Translations under genes and position numbers: made by a program
Part shown: piece after piece, positions 53,221-64,000 of the stretch
Position numbering within the stretch: the stretch's first letter is position 1
Layout: each line of letters opens with the position of its first letter
Assembly: GCF_024637875.1 (NCBI RefSeq)
Contig: NZ_CP102451.1
Coordinates: 1,863,001 to 1,927,000 of the forward strand
Direction of reading: 5' to 3'
From: Vagococcus luciliae
GTDB lineage: Bacteria; Bacillota; Bacilli; Lactobacillales; Vagococcaceae
Length of the DNA stretch: 64,000 nucleotides
Notes under the pieces: model-generated
The model's database searches: none
What the model was told of the DNA's origin: nothing
Seen by the model: the letters and a program-made list of their open reading frames with translations, nothing else

Positions 53221-53595
53221 ATGAAAATGGCTCATACATGTGTCAGAGTAAAAGATTTAGATGCTTCTCTTGAATTCTATAAAAAAGCATTTAACTTTGA
53301 AGAATCTCGCAGACGTGATTTTCCAGAAAACAAATTTACACTTGTCTATTTAACATTACCAGATGACGATTATGAATTAGAATTAACTTATAATTATGAC
53401 TCTGAAGGATACGATTTAGGGAATGGTTATGGTCATATTGCTATATCTACAAATGATCTAGAAGGACTTCATTCTAAACATAAAGAAGAAGGTTTTAACA
53501 TAACTGAATTAAAACATTTACCAAATGTACCACCTTCTTACTACTTTATTATTGATCCAGATGGCTACAAAATCGAAGTCATTCGTGAAAAATAG
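53221..53595 (+). CDS. gloA: Glyoxalase I-like VOC-fold protein
   Basis: 124 residues. VOC-fold motifs: AHTCVRVKDLDASLEFYKKA, ELTYNYDSEGYDLGNGYGHIA and YYFIIDPDGYKIEVI, with the metal-binding His, Glu and His-like positions expected of lactoylglutathione lyase. ATG 53221 is the better start; an upstream ATG at 53200 is in frame. Substrate may be a non-glutathione thiol adduct. Confidence 0.88.
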   Translation: MKMAHTCVRVKDLDASLEFYKKAFNFEESRRRDFPENKFTLVYLTLPDDDYELELTYNYDSEGYDLGNGYGHIAISTNDLEGLHSKHKEEGFNITELKHLPNVPPSYYFIIDPDGYKIEVIREK

Positions 53596-53612
53596 TTCTA
53601 AGTGTTTAAGTG

Positions 53613-53653
53613 ATAGTATTGATTAAATTTCTATTTAATCAATACTATTTTTT
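53613..53653. terminator. Strong intrinsic terminator after the glyoxalase gene
   Basis: A 16-nt perfect stem (53613-53628 with 53633-53648), then T7 on the plus strand. The following 210 nt to the rRNA operon hold no convincing gene. Confidence 0.92.
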
Positions 53654-53859
53654 TATTTATGAAACAAACATATATACCGTGCGTGAAAGAAATAACTTTA
53701 GTATTAAAAAATTCCTTTTGATTAAAACATACCAGATGGCATTTATCAAGATAATCTTGAATCAAAAGACAATACAAAAATATATTCGAGAACAAGAAGC
53801 AGATAACAGAATAAGAGGTAGCGTAAGCAAACGAGAGTATACGAATCTATTTAATAAAA

Positions 53860-53885
53860 AAAAACCTAGAATAAACTAGGTTTTT
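53860..53885 (-). terminator. Terminator of the rRNA-tRNA operon
   Basis: AAAAACCTAG and CTAGGTTTTT arms with a T-tract on the minus strand, 6 nt beyond the last tRNA-Asn. Confidence 0.88.
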
Positions 53886-53890
53886 GATAG

Positions 53891-53964
53891 CTCCGGCAGT
53901 AGGACTCGAACCTACGACATCATGATTAACAGTCATGCGCTACTACCAACTGAGCTATGCCGGA
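53891..53964 (-). tRNA. tRNA-Asn (GTT), second copy
   Basis: 74 nt. Full cloverleaf by eye: acceptor TCCGGCA with TGCCGGA, D-arm AGCTCAGTTGGTAGTAGC, anticodon loop CTGTTAA (GTT) and T-arm GTTCGAGTC. CCA is not encoded. Identical to the copy at 53991. Confidence 0.97.
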
Positions 53965-53990
53965 TAATTATTAATTTTTTTATTACTGTA

Positions 53991-54064
53991 CTCCGGCAGT
54001 AGGACTCGAACCTACGACATCATGATTAACAGTCATGCGCTACTACCAACTGAGCTATGCCGGA
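53991..54064 (-). tRNA. tRNA-Asn (GTT), first copy
   Basis: Same 74-nt sequence as 53891-53964, separated by 26 nt of AT-rich spacer. It directly follows the 5S gene. Confidence 0.97.
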
Positions 54065-54075
54065 TAATGATATAA

Positions 54076-54192
54076 GCACGGCAACGTCCTACTCTCACAA
54101 AGGGAAACCCTTCACTACCCTCGGCGCTAAGAAGCTTAACTTCTGTGTTCGGCATGGTTACAGGTGTATCCTTCTTGCCATCGTCACCGCAC
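54076..54192 (-). rRNA. rrf: 5S ribosomal RNA
   Basis: About 117 nt, beginning TGCGGTGACGATGGCAAGAA and closing with its complement. Contains the conserved CCGAACACAGAAGTTAAG core. End positions are accurate to a few bases. Confidence 0.95.
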
Positions 54193-54224
54193 TTATATGT
54201 TTTTTATTGAGTGATGATTCACTC

Positions 54225-54234
54225 AAAACTGGAT
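54225..54234. repeat. 23S processing stem, 3-prime arm
   Basis: AAAACTGGAT here is complementary to ATCCAGTTTT at 57320-57329, so the two can pair around the 23S gene and form an RNase III substrate (inference from rRNA operons generally). Confidence 0.55.
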
Positions 54235-54270
54235 GTTAAGTTAGTATCAATATAATTGTCCACCGCTATC

Positions 54271-57182
<2,912 letters not shown>

Positions 57183-57362
57183 TTTTCTAACCTTACGGTT
57201 AGCTTGTTTTTTCATTAACTATTAACTAGCGATAGATAATAGTTAATACATTTCACAGTTCTTTAAAAGAAACTGTTCAACGCGGTGTTCTCGGTTTATG
57301 TTGATGTCTAACTTCAACTATCCAGTTTTCAATGAACAATCTATATGATGATTTCTCATCAA

Positions 57363-57435
57363 TGGAGCCTAGCGGGATCGAACCGCTGACCTCCTGCGTG
57401 CAAGGCAGGCGCTCTCCCAGCTGAGCTAAGGCCCC
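57363..57435 (-). tRNA. tRNA-Ala (TGC) in the 16S-23S spacer
   Basis: 73 nt: acceptor GGGGCCT with AGGCTCC, D-arm AGCTCAGCTGGGAGAGC, anticodon loop CTTGCAC (TGC) and T-arm GTTCGATCC, with discriminator A. The spacer has only this tRNA, no tRNA-Ile. Confidence 0.97.
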
Positions 57436-57454
57436 TATTAAGAGTAAACCTCTC

Positions 57455-57471
57455 AAAACTGAACAAAGTAA
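57455..57471. repeat. 16S processing stem, 3-prime arm
   Basis: AAAACTGAACAAAGTAA, 17 nt, is perfectly complementary to 59179-59195 on the other side of the 16S gene. The pair would form the RNase III stem around pre-16S rRNA. Confidence 0.65.
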
Positions 57472-57497
57472 AAACGTAATGTGTTTTCCGTAATTAT

Positions 57498-59064
<1,567 letters not shown>

Positions 59065-59178
59065 TTGATAACATCTTACGATGTTTAGCTCATTTGTTTT
59101 AAAACTTGCTAGCGAATTGTATTCACTAAATATGGTTTGTTTCTACATAGTAGAAACGCCCTACACATTTGGTTCGTC

Positions 59179-59195
59179 TTACTTTGTTCAGTTTT
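59179..59195. repeat. 16S processing stem, 5-prime arm
   Basis: TTACTTTGTTCAGTTTT, perfect complement of 57455-57471. Confidence 0.65.
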
Positions 59196-59231
59196 CAAAG
59201 GTCTAAACTTTGTTGCCGTAACAACTTTTAC

Positions 59232-59260
59232 ATCATATCAAATTGTTAGTTATTTGTCAA
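59232..59260 (-). promoter_or_regulatory. rRNA operon promoter P2
   Basis: TTGACA (59255-59260) and TATGAT (59232-59237) on the minus strand with a 17-nt spacer. Confidence 0.85.
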
Positions 59261-59314
59261 CGTTATTTTAAAAATTATTTTTTTATTAAATAACGTCGTT
59301 GTGACAACTTCTAT

Positions 59315-59343
59315 ATATTACATCCTGTGAATACTTTTGTCAA
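59315..59343 (-). promoter_or_regulatory. rRNA operon promoter P1
   Basis: TTGACA (59338-59343) and TAATAT (59315-59320), 17-nt spacer, 83 nt upstream of P2. It abuts the end of the gene at 59347. Tandem promoters are usual for rRNA operons. Confidence 0.85.
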
Positions 59344-59346
59344 CAA

Positions 59347-59715
59347 CTAATTTAAAAAAGGCACACCACTTACGTTAAAATGTTGTAATACCATACGCAA
59401 AGTAGAAGGTTCTTCCCATAAAAACTCTGAATTCAATACACTGGTTTCAATATTCTCTTCATCTAAACTAAATACAAAAAGTGGTAATTTTTCATCTTCA
59501 ATATTGATATTAGTCAATTCAACTAAATCCATAGCATCAGAATTCAAGCCAACTGATTGAGTCAACTTATCTAATATGCAAGCTAAACTTGTATAATTGG
59601 TATCAATAGTTGTTTGAATAAAACTAACTGTTTCTTGATCTTTTTGCACTAAAAATTTTTTATGACCATCTTGTTGATTAAGAATGACTGTCCCAGCTAC
59701 TCTAGACTGTTCCAA
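59347..59715 (-). CDS. Small acidic protein, unknown function
   Basis: 122 residues, acidic, mixed alpha/beta, no signal or membrane segment. It starts with TTG at 59715, 7 nt after GAGGTG, which is why ATG-only searches may miss it. Features: VAGTVILNQQDGHKKFLVQKD near the start and WEEPSTLRMVLQHFNVSG at the end. I do not recognise the family. It is downstream of the S1-domain gene and upstream of rRNA P1. Confidence 0.7.
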   Translation of the reverse strand: MEQSRVAGTVILNQQDGHKKFLVQKDQETVSFIQTTIDTNYTSLACILDKLTQSVGLNSDAMDLVELTNINIEDEKLPLFVFSLDEENIETSVLNSEFLWEEPSTLRMVLQHFNVSGVPFLN

Positions 59716-59786
59716 TATTACACACCTCTTATTTAATAGTTATAATAAATCGACAAATGCAATTATAACATATTTTCAGAAATATA

Positions 59787-60155
59787 TCAGTTATTTTCCG
59801 TAATATCATCTAAAAACCCATCAACCCAATGTGATAAATTCTTATCAATGCTTTCAAAACCTATATTCTTATATCTATTTGTAAAATATTTTTTCTTTTT
59901 ATATAAAACAGGTGGTGCATCTTGAAATACTCTTAACGATAAACTAATTTTCTTTGTGTACTCATCAATATCAATAATTTGAACTTTCACTTTTTGCTTA
60001 ACTGTCAATTCTTCTTCTATATTTTTAATAAATCCATGCTTCACTTCTGATACATGAATCAAACCTTGTTGATTATCTCCAAGAGACACAAATGCCCCAT
60101 AAGGCTGAATCCCTGTTATTTCACCTATCAATATGTCTCCAATTTTTAATGTCAT
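59787..60155 (-). CDS. S1-domain RNA-binding protein (CvfD/GSP13-like)
   Basis: 122 residues. The S1 fold occupies residues 1-75: GDILIGEITGIQPYGAFVSLG, GLIHVSEVKHGF and VKVQIIDIDEYTKKISLSLR. The basic tail VLYKKKKYFTNRYKN follows. Family members act in RNA binding and post-transcriptional control under stress. Confidence 0.88.
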   Translation of the reverse strand: MTLKIGDILIGEITGIQPYGAFVSLGDNQQGLIHVSEVKHGFIKNIEEELTVKQKVKVQIIDIDEYTKKISLSLRVFQDAPPVLYKKKKYFTNRYKNIGFESIDKNLSHWVDGFLDDITENN

Positions 60156-60250
60156 GTCCTTACTTCTCCTAAAATAAATTTTCTTATAGTCATCATTTTA
60201 ACATAAACATCATAGACTATTCACTACCCTTTACAATATAAAAAGAAAAA

Positions 60251-60276
60251 GCCACTCACCCAAATAGGCAAGTGAC
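60251..60276 (-). terminator. Intrinsic terminator after the cyclophilin gene
   Basis: GTCACTTGCC and GGTGAGTGGC arms (with G-U pairs) around TATTTG, then a T5 tract on the minus strand. Confidence 0.7.
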
Positions 60277-60284
60277 AAAACATC

Positions 60285-60869
60285 TTATTCTTCTATTAAA
60301 ACCTCATCGATTGTTACATCATGCATTGGTCTATCTTGTGAATCACGACTGACACTAGCAATTTCATCCACAACATCCATACCTTCAATGACATGACCAA
60401 AGACTGTATGTCTAAAGTCTAACCATGGTGTTCCACCATTATGATATGCTTCAATGATTTCTTCTGGGAATCCAGCACCTGCTAATTGAGATAGCATGTT
60501 AGATGGAACATTTTTATTTTGAACAATAAAGAATTGGCTACCATTTGTATTTGGTCCAGCATTGGCCATAGATAAAGCACCTCTTAAATTGAATACCTCT
60601 TTAGAGAACTCATCTTCAAATTTTTCACCATAAATACTTTCTCCACCCATACCTGTTCCAGTTGGGTCTCCTCCTTGAATCATGAAATCAGGAATAACAC
60701 GATGGAAAATGATACCATTGTAGTAACCTTTTTTACTTAATTCAATAAAGTTTTTTACAGTTTTTGGTGCTTGTTCAGGGAATAGGGCAACTTTAATGTC
60801 ACCTCGACTTGTTTTAATTGTTGCTGTTACTTTAGCATTTTCTAAATCTAATTGTGGAAATGTTATCAT
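60285..60869 (-). CDS. ppiB: Cyclophilin-type peptidyl-prolyl isomerase
   Basis: 194 residues, cytosolic. Catalytic segments [25 protein letters not shown] and [12 protein letters not shown] are intact, and a Trp occurs in [13 protein letters not shown]. It helps protein folding by isomerising proline bonds. Confidence 0.95.
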   Translation of the reverse strand: MITFPQLDLENAKVTATIKTSRGDIKVALFPEQAPKTVKNFIELSKKGYYNGIIFHRVIPDFMIQGGDPTGTGMGGESIYGEKFEDEFSKEVFNLRGALSMANAGPNTNGSQFFIVQNKNVPSNMLSQLAGAGFPEEIIEAYHNGGTPWLDFRHTVFGHVIEGMDVVDEIASVSRDSQDRPMHDVTIDEVLIEE

Positions 60870-60889
60870 TTATAATTCCTCCTAATTTG

Positions 60890-61522
60890 TTATTTTTCAA
60901 GTATACTTCTTACTTTAGTTGTTAACAAGTCTATTGCAACTTGATTTTTGCCACCTTCTGGCACAATAATATCCGCATATTTTTTTGTTGGTTCTATAAA
61001 TTGTTGATGCATTGGTTTAACTACACTTAAATACTGTCCAATGACAGAATCCAATGAACGTCCTCGATCATGCATATCTCTTTTAATACGGCGGATAATT
61101 CTTATATCATCCTCAGTATCTACATACACTTTAATATCCATCAAATTTCTCAATCGTTCATCTTCTAGTATCAGGATACCTTCCAATATAATCACTTCTT
61201 TTGGCTCTTGATAAATCACTTCTTTACTACGAGTATGTGCTTCATAATCATAGACAGGTTTTTCGATGGCCTTATATTCCATTAAATCTTGTAAATGCTC
61301 AATCAATAAATCAGTATCAAATGCAAATGGATGATCATAATTTGTATTTAATCTTTCTTCAAATGATAAATGACTTTGATCTTTATAATAAGAATCTTGT
61401 TCAAACAATAAAATTGAGTGATTTGGTAATGCTTTTAATATCGCGCGACTTACACTTGTTTTACCACTTCCAGACCCACCAGTCACACCTATGACAATCG
61501 GTCTACCTTCTGCTGCCGTCAT
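60890..61522 (-). CDS. udk: Uridine kinase
   Basis: 210 residues. Walker [15 protein letters not shown], then [13 protein letters not shown] (substrate site) and IVPEGGKN. It phosphorylates uridine and cytidine in pyrimidine salvage. It lies 20 nt upstream of ppiB on the same strand. Confidence 0.96.
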   Translation of the reverse strand: MTAAEGRPIVIGVTGGSGSGKTSVSRAILKALPNHSILLFEQDSYYKDQSHLSFEERLNTNYDHPFAFDTDLLIEHLQDLMEYKAIEKPVYDYEAHTRSKEVIYQEPKEVIILEGILILEDERLRNLMDIKVYVDTEDDIRIIRRIKRDMHDRGRSLDSVIGQYLSVVKPMHQQFIEPTKKYADIIVPEGGKNQVAIDLLTTKVRSILEK

Positions 61523-61703
61523 TAATATCCCCCGCTCGTTTTTTATTCCTTCTTTGATATCCTACTCTATAAGCCCCATGATTTCAATATAAAGTAAATA
61601 AATCTCGACCAAACAAAGTAATTATTATTTAAGCATTAATATTAAATAATAATTATTATAATGATATACTATAGATATATTAATAGAAAAAAGGAGATTA
61701 CTT

Positions 61704-62345
61704 ATGCATTCATTATTCAATTTAGAAAACGTTTTTTTTAAACCGCAAAATCAAACGATTCTAAACGACATTAATTTATCAATCAACTCAGGAGATTTCA
61801 TCACTATTAGCGGTCCATCAGGAAGTGGGAAGAGCACCTTACTAAAAGTGCTAGCCTCGATGATTACACCTACCTCTGGAAAATTACTTTATAAAAATAA
61901 AGAAATTGACAAAGAAAATATTACTGATTATAGGAAAGAAGTATCTTATTTTTTCCAACAACCTACTCTCTTTGGTGACACTGTTATGGATAATCTGATA
62001 TTTCCATTTGATATTCGACATCAAGAATTCGACAAATCTAGAGTAACAAAACTGTTAGAGACATTCAAACTTAATGAATCTTACTTAAGTAAAAAGATTA
62101 TTGATTTATCTGGTGGAGAAACACAACGTGTTGCGTTTGTTAGAAATCTCATTTTTGAACCGGATGTATTGTTGTTAGATGAAGTCACTAGTGCTTTAGA
62201 TGACGAAAATAAAAATATTATCCAACAATTTATTTTAAATGAGTTAAAGGGAAAAACTATCCTATGGGTAACTCATGATAGCAATGAATTTAGCTTAGGT
62301 ACACGTCAAATCACCATTATTGACGGGAAATTGGAGGAAAAATAA
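61704..62345 (+). CDS. fetA: FetA-type ABC exporter ATPase
   Basis: 213 residues. Walker A GPSGSGKST, signature DLSGGETQRVAF, Walker B VLLLDEV and WVTHDSNEF. AGGAG lies upstream of ATG 61704. The pair with the next gene matches E. coli FetAB (YbbLM), implicated in iron export under peroxide stress (family knowledge). Confidence 0.88.
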   Translation: MHSLFNLENVFFKPQNQTILNDINLSINSGDFITISGPSGSGKSTLLKVLASMITPTSGKLLYKNKEIDKENITDYRKEVSYFFQQPTLFGDTVMDNLIFPFDIRHQEFDKSRVTKLLETFKLNESYLSKKIIDLSGGETQRVAFVRNLIFEPDVLLLDEVTSALDDENKNIIQQFILNELKGKTILWVTHDSNEFSLGTRQITIIDGKLEEK

Positions 62346-62346
62346 T

Positions 62347-63105
62347 ATGACTGATTTAAATATTTCAAATACATCGCTATTATTGGCAAGCTTGTTAATT
62401 GTGATAGCTTTAATTATTGATTACAAAGAAAAACTAGGATTAGGAAAAGATATTTTCGTTTCTGCCATTCGAACTGTGGTTCAATTATTCATCATTGGAT
62501 ATGTTTTAGGGTTTGTTTTCCAACTGGATAATATGATTTTAACCTTAGTCATGGTTGCTTTTATTATTTTAAATGCTGCACATCATGCCGGAAAACGTGC
62601 AAACCATTTAGATAAAGCCTTTCAAATTTCTCTGATTTCAATTGGTTTTGGTACAATTTTATCACTGTTTATTCTATTTATATCTGGAACTTTAAAATGG
62701 ACTCCTTCACAAATTGTTCCAATAACCGGAATGATTGCCAGTAATGCGATGACTGCCGTTGGGGTTGGCTATCGTACAATGTCAACTAAATTTGAAGATC
62801 AACGTCAACAGGTGCAAGAAAAGCTTGCATTAGGAGCAACAAAAAAACAGTCAACCTTACCTATCGTAAGAGAAAGCATTAAATCTGCCATGTCACCAAG
62901 TATTGATCGGGCAAAAACAGTTGGTTTAGTCAGTTTGCCTGGTATGATGTCTGGGTTAATGTTTGCCGGTATTGATCCAACAACTGCCATTAGATATCAA
63001 ATCGTTGTGATGTTTATGTTAATTGCGACTACTGGATTTTCAACTATGATTGCCAGTTACTTATCCTACAAACAATACTTCAACGACTTCTCTCAATTAA
63101 AATAA
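62347..63105 (+). CDS. fetB: FetB-type ABC exporter permease
   Basis: 252 residues, about seven membrane segments. Family motifs: SAIRTVVQLFIIGYVLGF, GMIASNAMTAVGVGYRTM, KLALGATKKQST and LVSLPGMMSGLMFAG. ATG 62347 has GGAGG upstream within the end of fetA, so the genes are coupled. Confidence 0.9.
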   Translation: MTDLNISNTSLLLASLLIVIALIIDYKEKLGLGKDIFVSAIRTVVQLFIIGYVLGFVFQLDNMILTLVMVAFIILNAAHHAGKRANHLDKAFQISLISIGFGTILSLFILFISGTLKWTPSQIVPITGMIASNAMTAVGVGYRTMSTKFEDQRQQVQEKLALGATKKQSTLPIVRESIKSAMSPSIDRAKTVGLVSLPGMMSGLMFAGIDPTTAIRYQIVVMFMLIATTGFSTMIASYLSYKQYFNDFSQLK

Positions 63106-63111
63106 ACAAAG

Positions 63112-63153
63112 AAAGACTAGTAAATGTTTTAAATGTCATTTACTAGTCTTTTT
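63112..63153. terminator. Bidirectional terminator between fetB and the recombinase-like gene
   Basis: A 15-nt perfect stem (63112-63126 with 63137-63151) and T-runs on both strands, between two convergent genes. Confidence 0.92.
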
Positions 63154-63156
63154 GTT

Positions 63157-63714
63157 TTATCTTTCTTGTACGTATTTATAAGCTGTTCCCAAAGAAATGT
63201 TACATTCCTCTGCAATTTGTCTTAATGTATATCTATTGTTGTTATATAAAAATCTAATTTGGTCGATTGTTTCTTGAGAAATTTTTGGACGTCCACCAAC
63301 ACGACCCTTACGACGTGCTTCTTGTAATCCTTTAGTTGTTCTTTCTCTGATAATCATTTTTTCCATCTCAGCAATTTTTAATACCATTTCCAAATAAGCA
63401 GCATTGTCAATATCACTATATGCTTCACCTTTTTTAATAACAACTAATCCAATACCTTTTTCTTTTAATTGTCCTAAAAATTCTGCTAATTGAATAACTG
63501 ATTTTCCTAAACATCTTAATTCATATACAACTAGTTGATCACCTGATTCTAAACTAGCAACAATATCAGTTAATACCGTGTCGCTTTGTGAAATCTCCTC
63601 ATTCGTTTCCTTTTCAATGGATACAGTTTCAATGTTTAAACTATTTAACCCATCGATTTGTTCTCTCACATAATTTTCCTCACTAGAAGCATAAACATAT
63701 CCTATTTTTTTCAT
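63157..63714 (-). CDS. Serine-recombinase-like protein with most catalytic arginines replaced
   Basis: 185 residues: resolvase domain, linker helix and a DNA-binding HTH (ISQETIDQIRFLYNN, then YTLRQIAEECNISLGTAYKYV). By gamma-delta resolvase numbering, Ser10 is kept and the RERT helix is present. However position 8 is Tyr, 45 is Asp, 67 is Arg, 68 is Cys and 71 is Lys, where active enzymes have Arg8, Arg45, Asp67, Arg68 and Arg71. It may be a DNA-binding regulator or a decayed recombinase. The reading frame is intact and has a good terminator, favouring a retained function. Confidence 0.82.
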   Translation of the reverse strand: MKKIGYVYASSEENYVREQIDGLNSLNIETVSIEKETNEEISQSDTVLTDIVASLESGDQLVVYELRCLGKSVIQLAEFLGQLKEKGIGLVVIKKGEAYSDIDNAAYLEMVLKIAEMEKMIIRERTTKGLQEARRKGRVGGRPKISQETIDQIRFLYNNNRYTLRQIAEECNISLGTAYKYVQER

Positions 63715-64000
63715 AGCTCCTACCCCCTATTATTTTTGTTATTAAATTTTTGGTGCGTTTCATTTCTTGGCTATGTTCATACTATATCGTTTTTTAAAAA
63801 AACCTGCCATATCAAACTTTACCTAACAATACGTAAAAAATGACAATTAATCATCTTTAAATGAAAGTTCATGAAAATAGCATATTTTGTTATTTAAAAT
63901 TCTCTAAAAATTCATATAGATACGCAATTATTAATTAAAAAATCATGTTTTTATAAATAAAAGTAACATTATGAATAAAAAAATTTCATTTAACGCATTT
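63715..64000. other. AT-rich region at the window end
   Basis: 286 nt upstream of the recombinase-like gene, very AT-rich. I see no gene, recombination site with inverted repeats, or RNA. Confidence 0.4.

Noticed and set aside
53610-53879. 89-aa plus-strand ORF between the glyoxalase gene and the rRNA operon
   Set aside because: It begins inside the terminator hairpin, has no ribosome binding site, low-complexity AT-rich composition and runs into the rRNA-operon terminator.

Overview
The window looks like chromosomal DNA of a low-GC Gram-positive coccus of the order Lactobacillales. The gene content (folate, pst, feoAB, argGH, pepC, a cst-type sulfur module, the ypmB-aspB-asnS-dinG neighbourhood) and the 16S rRNA fit the Enterococcaceae. 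Vagococcus is my best guess, an inference from general resemblance that was not searched. Most genes lie on the minus strand, including the rRNA operon.

Layout. 1-2.1 kb: start of a threonine aldolase gene, then a divergent ECF-type membrane component with a WYL regulator. 2.1-4.9 kb: compact folate operon folB-folK-folE-HAM1-folP. 5.0-6.4 kb: accessory segment bounded by 24-nt direct repeats, carrying a zinc-finger protein that appears to start at AUU and a 41-aa basic protein. 6.5-11.8 kb: SH3/serine-hydrolase cell-surface protein, a persulfide module (rhodanese, CoA-disulfide reductase-rhodanese, CstR-like repressor), a Nudix-winged-helix regulator and an alpha/beta hydrolase. 11.8-17.6 kb: ppdK with its CBS-domain regulator and PPDK regulatory protein, a YitT protein, khpA and rpsP. 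17.7-18.5 kb: fossils of an ABC ATPase and an IS30 transposase.

18.5-27.6 kb: potassium channel, a giant 2-hydroxyacyl-CoA dehydratase activase-like protein, yvlBCD-type envelope genes, and an M23 peptidase. 27.7-40.5 kb: argGH, pstSCAB-phoU with two PhoP-like boxes, and uvrBA. 40.7-46.3 kb: pepC, an LCP protein, a decayed MalY/PatB aminotransferase, feoAB behind a DtxR-like palindrome, and a copper-chaperone-like protein. 46.4-53.6 kb: asnS, aspartate aminotransferase, ypmB, dinG, an unrecognised membrane protein and a glyoxalase-fold protein.

53.9-59.3 kb: complete rRNA operon in the order 16S, tRNA-Ala, 23S, 5S, tRNA-Asn, tRNA-Asn, with tandem promoters and processing stems. 59.3-64 kb: a small unknown protein, an S1-domain protein, cyclophilin, uridine kinase, a FetAB-type ABC exporter and a serine-recombinase-like protein that has lost most catalytic residues.

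No prophage, CRISPR array or obvious defence island is visible. The most unusual items are the HAM1 protein with altered base-recognition residues inside the folate operon, the AUU-start zinc-finger gene in its repeat-bounded segment, and the degenerate recombinase.
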